A stretch of 64,000 bases of DNA. Source: an uncultured Clostridia bacterium (GTDB lineage Bacteria; Bacillota; Clostridia; Christensenellales; UBA1242). The notes under the pieces are model-generated. The model ran no database searches and was not told the DNA's origin. It worked only from the letters and a program-made list of their open reading frames with translations. Where the stretch lies: contig CAKVOE010000001.1 of the NCBI GenBank assembly GCA_934778215.1, forward strand, positions 248,001 to 312,000, in the 5' to 3' direction. Positions 8,777 to 16,809 of this stretch are shown here, piece by piece. The translations under genes and the position numbers were made by a program. Positions within the stretch are counted from its first letter, which is position 1; each line of letters starts with the position of its first letter.

Positions 8777-8805
8777 AGACCACCTATTATACTAATAGGC
8801 GGTCT
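8777..8805 (-). repeat. Right inverted repeat of inverton 1
   Basis: 29-nt site identical to the right repeat of inverton 2 at 24821-24849. It lies 29 nt ahead of the P1 start codon, so any transcript from an ON promoter would carry it as a hairpin in its leader. Confidence 0.93.
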
Positions 8806-8834
8806 AAGAATTGGACTTTTTGGGAGATATACTT

Positions 8835-10820
8835 ATGAGATTTTTTAAAAGATTTAGAGCGTTTTTATTTATGACGGTGTGCTTAATAATTTGTTCCGTT
8901 CAAGCAGTGCAAGTAATTTGTGCTGTTAATATTAGAGGGGGCGGAAGTACTACCGTAACTTATGATGCGTTTTTAAGTAATGACGACATATTAAGTGTAT
9001 ACCAGCCCATAAATTCTGAGGACCCAAAGTGGACCAAGTATGGGCATAACGCCACACTAAATGCAAACGCTACAAAAATAGAAACTACAAGTGCAGAAGC
9101 ATTGCAATCTGCACTAACAAACAAAGATAGTGAGGGTAATGCCGACCTAACCAAAATTAATGCAAGTTTAACTTACGGCACAGATGACTATACAAAAGCA
9201 AGCACCCCAGTATATGGCAAAATAGATATTGTTAATGTAGATATAAAAACGGGCGAAATTATTGGAAAACTTAGCGACCCAACCTACAACTTTGAGTGGT
9301 TTGGAAGAGATGTAACAATTTCTGCTGGCACAATGCTTGCAAGTGGCAGAACATTAACCGCCGATACCACTTTTACCGTAGATTGCTACACATACTACCC
9401 AACTATGTACATAAGAAGATGTATAATAGATAATAACCAGTGGCTAAGCGTATCCGAAAAGGATTTTGCCGGTTCGGTAGAAGTACCAGGGTACTACACT
9501 GCAACCTTTACCGCAACGGTATATAACCCAGATAAAACGCTTGCTAAAAACTCAAATGGAGTGATTGTAAGAAGTTATATAAATAACGATATGCCACTAT
9601 CTTATTACAAATCTGCCTACCTAAATGAATTTTATTCAACCGACTATTCAACAGAAAACAATGTTAATATTACAACGCAAGAAAGAATGCTGTTGTGGTG
9701 TACCAACCTAACTAAGGCGTGGAAAACAGCACAAGAAGATGCTACATTGCAAAATTATACCTGTGCAAAAAGTTGCCAAGGCGAAGGTTATACCGCTTTT
9801 GTATATAATTACCTATACCTAATAAAGTATGCAGATAATAACGCACAAGAAATGGTTGGAGACGGCAACTGCCGTTCTTCTGGCAAGTATAACGCAATAA
9901 CAAATGCTAATGGTAGTGCGGACAACGCCGGAGAAGATGAAACGCTAACGGCAACAATAAATGGCAAAGAAATAACTTATGGTAAAAAGGTAACATTTGC
10001 GGGAACAACTATAACAAGAAAATATGAAACAGTAAACTATTTAGAAAGCATGAAGTCGGGCGGAACAATTGGTATGGAAGTATCCAATGCAAATGGCGGA
10101 AATGAGGCGGGTTTGCTTTATGGGTATAAAGTAAACTATGTAAATACTACCCAAAATGGATATACCGAAAAAGAAGGTTTATATACCACGCAATTTTTAA
10201 CCCACACAGCAAGTGGCAAAAGAGCACTATTAGATGGCTATGTAGGTTCTAATGGGTATACTTCGGTAATGTGCTTGGGAGTTGCAGACCCTTGGGCAAA
10301 TATGTTTACTTGGGTATTTGGAATGGCTGTATTAAATAACACTGATGACCCCAATAGGGGAGAAAGTGAAGCGAAAATAAATATATACGCAACAACCGAA
10401 AATTATAATTATAAAACAAACAATTGGATAGTGAATAACTATTCTGGCACAGGAGCAGATGCTTACGAGGCCAAAATATCTGCACTTAGTAATGCGGGAT
10501 ACCATAAACTTAGTTATAACCTGCCAACGGCACAGGGTGTGTGCCGAATGCTTGGGGTAACCGATGCAGCAACACAAGAAAACCTAAAAGATGCTCTAAT
10601 AGGTCTACCAAGTGCAAATTCTGGTGTGGGCAGTAGAACAAAAGGTCTTTGTGATTACTACTATCCTACCGGTAACCAAGCATCACAGTATTTTTTTGGC
10701 GTGCTTCGTGGCGGGGCCATAAATAATGGAGTTAATGCGGGTCCTTTCTGCGTTAATGCGGGTTATACACTGGCTAATTGTCTTTTTAATGTCGGCTTGC
10801 GGTCTGCGTTAGTGGGTTAA
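8835..10820 (+). CDS. P1: exported protein with C-type-lectin-like variable C-terminus
   Basis: The start at 8835 (661 residues) is chosen over TTG 8811 because GGGAG lies 8 nt upstream and P3 begins at the same place. Residues 1-30 form a signal peptide (MRFFKRFRAFLFM, hydrophobic core, cleavage near VICA). The mature protein begins NIRGGGSTTVTY. Residues about 40-240 are almost identical to P2 and P3. From about residue 180 (YPTMYIRRCIID; FAGSVEVPGYY; KSCQGEGYTAFVYNYLYLIKY; LGVADPWANMFTWVFG) it follows the pattern of FGE-like C-type-lectin proteins. The end (RGGAINNGVNAGPFCVN, then NVGLRSA) matches the variable region of retroelement-diversified targets. It has no sortase motif or membrane anchor. 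An invertible promoter upstream faces away from it. Ligand binding is inferred, not shown. Confidence 0.85.
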   Translation: MRFFKRFRAFLFMTVCLIICSVQAVQVICAVNIRGGGSTTVTYDAFLSNDDILSVYQPINSEDPKWTKYGHNATLNANATKIETTSAEALQSALTNKDSEGNADLTKINASLTYGTDDYTKASTPVYGKIDIVNVDIKTGEIIGKLSDPTYNFEWFGRDVTISAGTMLASGRTLTADTTFTVDCYTYYPTMYIRRCIIDNNQWLSVSEKDFAGSVEVPGYYTATFTATVYNPDKTLAKNSNGVIVRSYINNDMPLSYYKSAYLNEFYSTDYSTENNVNITTQERMLLWCTNLTKAWKTAQEDATLQNYTCAKSCQGEGYTAFVYNYLYLIKYADNNAQEMVGDGNCRSSGKYNAITNANGSADNAGEDETLTATINGKEITYGKKVTFAGTTITRKYETVNYLESMKSGGTIGMEVSNANGGNEAGLLYGYKVNYVNTTQNGYTEKEGLYTTQFLTHTASGKRALLDGYVGSNGYTSVMCLGVADPWANMFTWVFGMAVLNNTDDPNRGESEAKINIYATTENYNYKTNNWIVNNYSGTGADAYEAKISALSNAGYHKLSYNLPTAQGVCRMLGVTDAATQENLKDALIGLPSANSGVGSRTKGLCDYYYPTGNQASQYFFGVLRGGAINNGVNAGPFCVNAGYTLANCLFNVGLRSALVG

Positions 10821-10899
10821 TTACATTATTTTTAAAGTGATAAAAAATAAATATAGGTTTTTAACATTTTACCAAAAAATGTTGGGTGGAATGAGGAAG

Positions 10900-10938
10900 A
10901 GAAATTTTGTTTTGTCTATTAAACTTAAAATTTCTTTT
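10900..10938 (+). terminator. Possible weak terminator between P1 and the TasA-like gene
   Basis: 9-bp AT-rich stem AGAAATTTT (10900-10908) with AAAATTTCT (10927-10935) and only a short T-run. If it does not stop transcription, the TasA-like gene would depend partly on the P1 promoter switch. Confidence 0.35.
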
Positions 10939-10967
10939 GGGTGATAAATACAAAAAGGAGGAAGTAG

Positions 10968-11552
10968 ATGAAAGGAAAGAAATTTGCACTTGCAATATTT
11001 GCACTAGCGTTGGTTGCAATATCTGCAATAACAGCAACCATTGTATATTGTGCAACCACACTAAGCGGTGGCGGTAAAACCACGGTTACATACATAGCCG
11101 ATGGCACCATAAAAGGAACGGTTACCGCAAAATACCAAGTGGAAGGCAAAGCAGAACAAGAGTGGGGAACAATAACCTATTCTGGAACAGAAGCAGATGA
11201 TGCTACCAACACCTTAACAAAAAATGCTGACGCACAACTAAATAAAACCAATACATATATTGTATACAAGTTTGAATTTGTTGCTGATACTTCTACCACT
11301 GCAAGTCACGGTGGCTACAAAGCAACGCTTAGTTTTACAGATGACACAACAACACCTACCAAAAATGTAGATGTACAAGTATCCGAAGATGGAACTGCTT
11401 ATACCGCAGTTACCGACCTAAGTACTACAATTAAGAGTGTAGATGTAACCACTACCAAAACGGTATATGTAAAGGTTAGTGTACACGAAACACTAAACAA
11501 CGCTCGTTTTGCAGGCGAATTTAAGTGGAATCTTGCAAAACTTGCAGGCTAA
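10968..11552 (+). CDS. TasA/camelysin-like exported protein
   Basis: 194 residues with a very strong binding site (AAGGAGGAAG) before the ATG. A signal peptide covers about residues 1-29 (MKGKKFALAIFALALVAISA, cleavage near VYCA). The mature protein starts TTLSGGGKTTVTY, the motif also found at the mature start of P1-P3. The rest is Thr-rich and beta-predicted, with segments WGTITYSGTE, VYKFEFVADT and VYVKVSVHETLNNARFAGEF. These align with the protein at 62712-63338. Size and layout fit the TasA/CalY family of SipW-processed biofilm fibre proteins. The family assignment is by pattern, not by catalytic residues. Confidence 0.65.
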   Translation: MKGKKFALAIFALALVAISAITATIVYCATTLSGGGKTTVTYIADGTIKGTVTAKYQVEGKAEQEWGTITYSGTEADDATNTLTKNADAQLNKTNTYIVYKFEFVADTSTTASHGGYKATLSFTDDTTTPTKNVDVQVSEDGTAYTAVTDLSTTIKSVDVTTTKTVYVKVSVHETLNNARFAGEFKWNLAKLAG

Positions 11553-11607
11553 TATATAGTCAAAATATAATAAGAAATATTAATAAAAAGTAATAATATT
11601 AATTATA

Positions 11608-11653
11608 AACTTCTTTATAGTGCAATAGACCGCTATAAAGAAGTTTTGTTTTT
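11608..11653 (+). terminator. Terminator after the TasA-like gene
   Basis: 13-bp stem AACTTCTTTATAG (11608-11620) with CTATAAAGAAGTT (11633-11645), followed by a T-rich tail. Confidence 0.9.
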
Positions 11654-11852
11654 GGTAAAATTTTGGAGGCTATTTTAGGTTAAAATATACAAACTTTTAT
11701 GAAATTATTTTGAAGTAAGTAAAGAACTTTAAAAAATTTTTTGGCTTTTACCTAATAATAAAAAAGCAGGAATGGAAGAAAAACTATTGGACACACCTCA
11801 AAACTTTAAAATATAATAAAATTTAATAATTTTAGTATTGTGACAAAATAAT
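11654..11852. other. Intergenic stretch with no recognised feature
   Basis: About 200 nt of AT-rich sequence between the TasA-like terminator and the ftsA promoter. No convincing reading frame, repeat or hairpin is visible. Confidence 0.6.
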
Positions 11853-11882
11853 TTGACATTAGTTGGGCAATATTTATATAAT
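11853..11882 (+). promoter_or_regulatory. SigA promoter of ftsA-ftsZ
   Basis: TTGACA at 11853-11858, an 18-nt spacer and TATAAT at 11877-11882, about 60 nt ahead of the ftsA start. Both hexamers are perfect consensus. Confidence 0.85.
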
Positions 11883-11943
11883 ATAGATAGTTGGATAGTT
11901 GTATCCAAAAATAGCAACGGAGTCGTACAAATTAGGAGTTTTT

Positions 11944-13092
11944 ATGGTAAAAAAGGAAGTCGCTATATTAGACTTTGGGTCTTCTAAGGTTACTGTTTTA
12001 ATTGCAGAAAGAGGCATTAATGGCACCTTTTGTATTAAGGGTACTGGCGAAGTTGAGTATGCAGGTTTTTATGAAGGCGAATTTTTGGAACCAGATAAGG
12101 TTAAGTTGGCTGTTGGGCTTGCAATCTCTAATGCAGAAACTACTGCAAAAACCCGTATAACAAAGCTCTATATTGGCGTTCCGGGCGAGTTTACAACAGT
12201 GGTTTGTCGTGAGGCTAATATCAATTTTCCAAAAAAGAAAAAGATAACCGAAGACGACATCAACCAACTATATCTTGTTGGCGATATTTACAAAAATCAC
12301 CCATCACACACCGTTATTAACAACACCCCAATTTACTTTATGCTAGACGACAACCGCAGAATTATTGAGCCTAGGGGTTGGTTCTCTACAAAACTAGGGG
12401 GGTACATTTCTTATTCGCTTGCAGAAACCAACTTTTTGGACTTTGTAGAAAATATGTTGGCGGAGTTAGGTATACGAAATTCGCAATATATTTCGAGCAC
12501 CGTTGCCGAAAGTTTGTTTTTGTTTGACCCAGAAATTAGAGATAGATACGCTCTTTTGGTAGACTGTGGGCATATTACTACTAGCGTTATGCTTATTAGG
12601 GGCGATGGCGTGTTGTTTCAAAATTCATTTTCGATGGGTGGCGGGCATATTACGGGAGATTTATCGCAATGCTTAAAAATTTCTTTCTTTCAGGCAGAGA
12701 GCTTAAAGCGTAAAGTGGTTTTAAGTTTGCTTGCCGATGATACCGATTTTTATGAAATTGCCGGCAAAGATTATATGATTCCATTTAGTGCAAAAACCAC
12801 TAACGAAATTGTTATGGAAAGAATTGACATTATTGCTTCATTTATTTTAAAGTGCTTTGCAAAGTGTGAATTTGAGTTCCCTGACTACATACCAGTATAT
12901 TTAACTGGCGGGGGACTGTGTTATATTAAAGGAATTAGAGATTACCTTTCAAAAAAACTTGGCAGAAAGGTAGAAATTGCTGTTCCGCCAATACCTCAAC
13001 TTAACCGACCACATTTTTCGACATCTCTTGGGGTGCTGGATATTGCTTTGGACATTGAAGAAGGCTTAAATAATACATTTTTAGGAAACTAA
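11944..13092 (+). CDS. ftsA: Cell division protein FtsA
   Basis: Actin-like ATPase that ties FtsZ filaments to the membrane. The start at 11944 is preferred over 11899 because TAGGAG lies about 8 nt upstream and the protein then begins at the conserved AILDFGSSKV phosphate-binding segment; this gives 382 residues. Other actin-fold landmarks are ALLVDCGHITTSVMLI (phosphate 2, about residues 200-215) and PVYLTGGGLCYIKGI (adenosine motif, about 317-331). The sequence is divergent and slightly short, and a C-terminal amphipathic helix is not obvious. It is cotranscribed with ftsZ, 12 nt downstream. Confidence 0.88.
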   Translation: MVKKEVAILDFGSSKVTVLIAERGINGTFCIKGTGEVEYAGFYEGEFLEPDKVKLAVGLAISNAETTAKTRITKLYIGVPGEFTTVVCREANINFPKKKKITEDDINQLYLVGDIYKNHPSHTVINNTPIYFMLDDNRRIIEPRGWFSTKLGGYISYSLAETNFLDFVENMLAELGIRNSQYISSTVAESLFLFDPEIRDRYALLVDCGHITTSVMLIRGDGVLFQNSFSMGGGHITGDLSQCLKISFFQAESLKRKVVLSLLADDTDFYEIAGKDYMIPFSAKTTNEIVMERIDIIASFILKCFAKCEFEFPDYIPVYLTGGGLCYIKGIRDYLSKKLGRKVEIAVPPIPQLNRPHFSTSLGVLDIALDIEEGLNNTFLGN

Positions 13093-13104
13093 AAGGGGAA
13101 AATT

Positions 13105-14397
13105 ATGGAATATACTAACAATGCTATTTGTCAGATTAAGGTTTTTGGTGTAGGAGGTGGCGGTAATAACGCTGTTAACCGTATGATTGCATCAAACATT
13201 AAGAGTGCTCAATTTTATGCGGTAAATACCGACCGCCAAGCACTTATGATGAGTCAGGCAAAAGAAAAAATTCAAATAGGCGGTAAACTAACCCGTGGAC
13301 TTGGTGCTGGCGCTGATCCAGAAGTGGGCAGACGAGCAGCGGAAGAAAGCAAAACCGAAATTGCAGAAAAATTAAAAGGGGCAGACCTTGTATTTATTAC
13401 TGCTGGTATGGGTGGCGGTACTGGTACGGGTGCCGCTCCGGTTATTGCAAGCATAGCAAAAGAAATGGGTATTTTAACAATTGCCGTTGTTACAAAACCT
13501 TTTGGTTTTGAGGGCGCTCACCGAATGGAAAATGCCGAAATTGGTATTTCTAATTTGGCAAAGTGCGTTGATACATTGGTTGTTATACCTAACGACAAGT
13601 TGCTAAAAGTTGTGCCTAAGGGTACTCCTATGTTAGAAGCGTTTGAGTATGCCGATGATGTTTTGCGTCAAGGTATTCAGGGTATAAGTGACCTAATTGC
13701 TACAAGTTCTTTAATTAATTTGGACTTTGCTGATGTAAGAACGGTTATGAAAAATCGTGGCCTTGCACACATGGGTATTGGCGAAGGTACTGGCGAAAAT
13801 AGAAGTATAGAAGCGGTAAGAATGGCGGTTGCAAGCCCATTGCTAGAAACAACAATTGAGGGTGCTCAAGCAGTTATTATTAATGTTACTGGCGGATTTG
13901 ATTTGACACTAGACGAAGTTAATACCGCTGTAGAACTTGTAAAACAAGCAATTGACCCTTCTGCAAATACAATTTTTGGTGCAACCATTGACGAAAAATA
14001 CAACGAAAAACTTATGGTTACAATTATTGCCACAGGCTTTAAAAATAGCGATTTTGAAAATCTTATTCATAGAGGAGAGTCTAAGCAACAACAACCGAAC
14101 GAGCAATACAAACCTTTTGATAGGTCAAAATATGCAGAGTTCTTTGCCGGAAAGTCTAGAGCAAGCGAAGAACAACAAAGAGAAAACCCAAATCAGTCTA
14201 GGTTAAATGTTTTTGGCGGAGAACCAATGCAAAACACTAGTCCTCAAGCACAAGCAGAAAGAAAAAATATTAATTTGATGTTTGACGACCAAAATCAACA
14301 AAAACCACAAGATAGAGATTCTATGGGTATTCAGTCTTCAAGAATTTCGGTAGATGATAGCAATATTCCACCATTTTTAAGAAGATTAAAAAAGTAA
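13105..14397 (+). CDS. ftsZ: Cell division protein FtsZ
   Basis: Tubulin-like GTPase that forms the Z ring. The 430-residue protein has the N-terminal GVGGGGNNAVNRM, the tubulin signature GGGTGTGAA at about residue 105, and NTDRQAL and NLDFADV segments for nucleotide binding and GTP hydrolysis. After the globular domain (about residue 320) comes a Gln/Asn-rich linker, then the C-terminal peptide IPPFLRRLKK that binds FtsA and other partners. It begins 12 nt after ftsA with AAAAGGGG ahead of the ATG. A terminator follows immediately. Confidence 0.98.
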   Translation: MEYTNNAICQIKVFGVGGGGNNAVNRMIASNIKSAQFYAVNTDRQALMMSQAKEKIQIGGKLTRGLGAGADPEVGRRAAEESKTEIAEKLKGADLVFITAGMGGGTGTGAAPVIASIAKEMGILTIAVVTKPFGFEGAHRMENAEIGISNLAKCVDTLVVIPNDKLLKVVPKGTPMLEAFEYADDVLRQGIQGISDLIATSSLINLDFADVRTVMKNRGLAHMGIGEGTGENRSIEAVRMAVASPLLETTIEGAQAVIINVTGGFDLTLDEVNTAVELVKQAIDPSANTIFGATIDEKYNEKLMVTIIATGFKNSDFENLIHRGESKQQQPNEQYKPFDRSKYAEFFAGKSRASEEQQRENPNQSRLNVFGGEPMQNTSPQAQAERKNINLMFDDQNQQKPQDRDSMGIQSSRISVDDSNIPPFLRRLKK

Positions 14398-14419
14398 AAA
14401 ATAAGACAAATTAAAAAAT

Positions 14420-14463
14420 AATAATACTTTGCAAACGAACAACTTGTAAGGTATTATTTTTTT
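14420..14463 (+). terminator. Terminator of ftsZ running directly into the spoIIGA start
   Basis: Stem of up to 15 bp with one G-U pair (14420-14434 with 14444-14458) and a 7-nt T-run that ends at the base before the spoIIGA ATG. The only SD-like bases for spoIIGA (TAAGG, 14447-14451) lie in the right arm of the stem. Confidence 0.85.
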
Positions 14464-15216
14464 ATGGAAATAATAGTTTGGATAGTTTTGCTAATGCTTT
14501 GCATTGTTTTTAGTCTTTGTGCGACCATTTGCATTAGCAAAAAGTGTACTCTTATAAATATTTTTATAGGTAGTTTTTCTATATTTTTTATAGTTTATTT
14601 TGCTACAAAAATTTATGAAAATTTTGTTGTTTGTGCGGTGGCAATGATTATTGCTTTAATTTATAGTTCAATTTTTTACAATGATTTTAAAATTTCGTAC
14701 AAAACGGTTATTCTTTTTGTGGTTGAAAGTGCATATACCTTAATTGTTGTAGGGTTATATTTTGCAATAAAAGAAATTTTTTGCCAGTCAAAACAATTAA
14801 GTGTTTTAATTTCGGCGGTGCTAGTTATGGTTTTATTATTAATAATAGCGGGCGTGTTAAAAAAATACATCAAAAGAATAAACCTAAAAAACTTATATTA
14901 TAGATGCAAAATAGTTTTACCCAAAAAGATAGTTGAATTGTTGATGTATTTGGATAGCGGTAATATTTTAACGGCAGGGAGTGACCGTTTGCCCGTAATT
15001 TTTGTAAATAAGTCAAAATTAAAATTTTTGGACGGCGAAACAACGGTTATAAAATTGTCATCGGTAGTTGGTGGCACAACAAAAGTAAAGGGCGTGCTTG
15101 TAAATAATTTTTACATCTTTTGTGACGGTCGGTGGAGGCTGTGTCCGGTAGTGGTAAATATGGTAGAAGACAGGTTTTACGCCTATGACGGCATTTTAAA
15201 TTTAGAATGTATTTAA
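14464..15216 (+). CDS. spoIIGA: Sporulation sigma-E processing peptidase SpoIIGA
   Basis: Membrane-bound aspartic protease that removes the pro-sequence of sigma E in the mother cell. The N-terminal half (about residues 1-140) has five hydrophobic segments; the C-terminal half carries MYLDSGN (about residues 160-166), the family equivalent of the catalytic D-T/S-G motif, and ends in YDGILNLEC. At 250 residues it is shorter than the B. subtilis protein. It precedes sigE by 10 nt, the conserved arrangement. The ATG follows directly on the ftsZ terminator T-run and lacks a well placed SD. Confidence 0.85.
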   Translation: MEIIVWIVLLMLCIVFSLCATICISKKCTLINIFIGSFSIFFIVYFATKIYENFVVCAVAMIIALIYSSIFYNDFKISYKTVILFVVESAYTLIVVGLYFAIKEIFCQSKQLSVLISAVLVMVLLLIIAGVLKKYIKRINLKNLYYRCKIVLPKKIVELLMYLDSGNILTAGSDRLPVIFVNKSKLKFLDGETTVIKLSSVVGGTTKVKGVLVNNFYIFCDGRWRLCPVVVNMVEDRFYAYDGILNLECI

Positions 15217-15226
15217 GGAGAGCGGT

Positions 15227-15922
15227 ATGTTTAAACTATTAAAAAAATTATTTGGCATAGAAAATTATGTAATGTATATGACAAACGGAGCGAACGCTTT
15301 GCCCGAAAAATTGGAGTATGATGAAGAGCAAGAGGTTTTGGCAAAATTAAAAGATGGTGACGAAAAAGCCAGAGAAATTTTGATAGAGCGAAATTTGAGA
15401 TTGGTTGTTTATTTGGCTCAAAGGTTTGAAAACACCGGCGTAAATTTAGACGATTTAACAAGTATTGGAACAATAGGCTTAATAAAGGCGGTAGGGACAT
15501 TTAATGTAGATAAAAATATCAAATTTGCGACCTATGCGTCTAGATGTATAGAAAATGAGATTTTAATGTATCTAAGAAAAACACAGCGGTCAAAAACAGA
15601 TGTTTCACTAGACGAGCCGTTAAGCGTAGACAAAGACGGTAACGAGTTGGTTTTGGGAGATGTTGTAGGAACAGATTCAGATTTTGTATACAAAGAAATT
15701 GAGTCTAAGGTAGAAAATGAGGTGTTGGTAACTCTATTAAACAATTTAGATGACCGAGAAAGATACATTATGAAGTTAAGGTATGGTTTAACCAAAGACC
15801 TATCTTGCGAGTTGACGCAAAAAGAGGTTGCGGACAAATTAAACATTTCGCAGTCATATATTAGCAGAATTGAGAAAAAAGTATTATTAAAATTAAAAAA
15901 AGATTTCATTTTGGCAGAATAA
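15227..15922 (+). CDS. sigE: RNA polymerase sporulation sigma factor SigE
   Basis: Mother-cell sigma factor made as an inactive precursor and cleaved by SpoIIGA. The 231-residue protein starts with a hydrophobic and basic pro-sequence (MFKLLKKLFGIENYVMYMT), followed by ALPEKLEYDEE, the region near the usual processing site. Region 2 has RNLRLVVYLAQRFENTG and TIGLIKAVGTFNVDKNIKFA, and region 4 ends in LNISQSYISRIEKKVL. AAGGAGAGCGGT precedes the ATG. Its position after spoIIGA makes the identity firm. Confidence 0.95.
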   Translation: MFKLLKKLFGIENYVMYMTNGANALPEKLEYDEEQEVLAKLKDGDEKAREILIERNLRLVVYLAQRFENTGVNLDDLTSIGTIGLIKAVGTFNVDKNIKFATYASRCIENEILMYLRKTQRSKTDVSLDEPLSVDKDGNELVLGDVVGTDSDFVYKEIESKVENEVLVTLLNNLDDRERYIMKLRYGLTKDLSCELTQKEVADKLNISQSYISRIEKKVLLKLKKDFILAE

Positions 15923-15924
15923 AA

Positions 15925-15957
15925 AAGTAAACCAACAATTTACTTGCGGTTTACTTA
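15925..15957 (-). terminator. Terminator between convergent sigE and sigG
   Basis: 9-bp perfect stem AAGTAAACC (15925-15933) with GGTTTACTT (15948-15956). The better T-run is on the minus strand, so it serves mainly sigG; on the + strand the tail is weaker. Confidence 0.8.
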
Positions 15958-15963
15958 TTAAGG

Positions 15964-16740
15964 TTATTTTACCAAATAAGATTTTATATGCTTTATGGCG
16001 TCTTTTTCAAGTCTAGAAACTTGGGCTTGAGATATGCCAATTTCGTCAGAAATTTCGGTTTGCGTTTTGCCTACAAAATATCTTAAATACAAAATATCCT
16101 TCTCTCTTTCGGGCAAAATATTTATGCCGTCTGTTAGAGTCGTTTTTTCTATCCAATTATCTTCGGTAGACTTTGGGTCTTTAATTTGGTCAAAAAGTTG
16201 CAAACTGTCTTCGCCGTCACTATAAACATTGTCAAATATCGAAACGGGGTCCATAATAGCATATAGCGAGTCGCTGACGATGTGAGGTTTTTCGTTTATT
16301 TTGTTTGCAATATCTATTATGCTTGCCTCTTCGTTAGAAGACTTTTCGAGTTCTTCTTTGGCTTGAATGGCTCGGTATGCAACATCTCGTAGGCTTCGGG
16401 TAACTTTTATGCTGGTGCGATCTCGCTGAAATCGGCGGATTTCGCCAATTATCATTGGGACGGCGTAGGTAGAAAACTGTACGCCAAGGTTGGTATTAAA
16501 ATTGTCTATTGACTTTATAAGACCCACCATTCCGACTTGAAAGACATCGTCTATAGAACTCTTTTGTATGTTAAATCTTTGGACTAATGAAAGCACAAGT
16601 CGCATATTATAAAATATACATTGTTCTCGGGCAGAATGGTCACCGCCTTGGCTCTTTTTTAGAAGTTCTATCATTTGTTCGTTCGAAACTTTTGGTAAGG
16701 TGCTAGTATCAATTCCGCATATTACCACTTTGTTTGACAT
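15964..16740 (-). CDS. sigG: RNA polymerase sporulation sigma factor SigG
   Basis: Late forespore sigma factor. The 258-residue protein begins MSNKVVICGIDTSTLP, the conserved SigG start. It has region 2 (YNMRLVLSLVQRF; VGLIKSIDNFNTNLGVQFSTYAVPMIIGEIRRF, with positions quoted in parts) and a region 4 helix-turn-helix (GKTQTEISDEIGISQAQVSR). The SD is AAGGAGG. It is convergent with sigE here, whereas in Bacillus and most Clostridia sigG follows sigE on the same strand. A SigF/SigG-type promoter lies just upstream, which fits forespore control and autoregulation. Confidence 0.95.
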   Translation of the reverse strand: MSNKVVICGIDTSTLPKVSNEQMIELLKKSQGGDHSAREQCIFYNMRLVLSLVQRFNIQKSSIDDVFQVGMVGLIKSIDNFNTNLGVQFSTYAVPMIIGEIRRFQRDRTSIKVTRSLRDVAYRAIQAKEELEKSSNEEASIIDIANKINEKPHIVSDSLYAIMDPVSIFDNVYSDGEDSLQLFDQIKDPKSTEDNWIEKTTLTDGINILPEREKDILYLRYFVGKTQTEISDEIGISQAQVSRLEKDAIKHIKSYLVK

Positions 16741-16761
16741 AGTTTATCCCTCCTTGAAAGG

Positions 16762-16791
16762 TATTTTGCCCATTGCAAATTAAAAGTATGC
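16762..16791 (-). promoter_or_regulatory. SigF/SigG-type promoter of sigG
   Basis: On the minus strand: GCATA (16791-16787), a 15-nt spacer and GGGCAAAATA (16771-16762). This fits the forespore consensus GYATA-15-GGNNANANTR. It ends about 20 nt before the sigG start codon. Confidence 0.75.
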
Positions 16792-16809
16792 AAAAAAAAG
16801 GAAGTAAAA

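Larger units (their letters stand above)
8651..8805. promoter_or_regulatory. Invertible promoter element upstream of P1 (OFF orientation)
   Basis: 155-bp element: 29-nt inverted repeats at 8651-8679 and 8777-8805 enclosing 97 nt. Read as reverse complement, the 97-nt spacer matches the spacer at 24724-24820 with about nine differences, all in the half away from the promoter; the roughly 60 nt holding the promoter are identical. The promoter (TTGATA, 17 nt, TAAAAT) is on the minus strand here, with its -35 at 8715-8720 and -10 at 8692-8697. It therefore points away from P1. The ftsQ terminator cuts off read-through from upstream, so P1 should be silent in this orientation. Confidence 0.9.

Noticed and set aside
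8651..8805. The inverted repeats as plain terminators or an insertion sequence
   Set aside because: The spacer is flipped between two copies and carries a promoter; there is no transposase and no target duplication.
8811..8834. TTG start for P1 at 8811
   Set aside because: It lies too close to the inverted repeat, has no SD and is not shared with P3, whereas ATG 8835 is.
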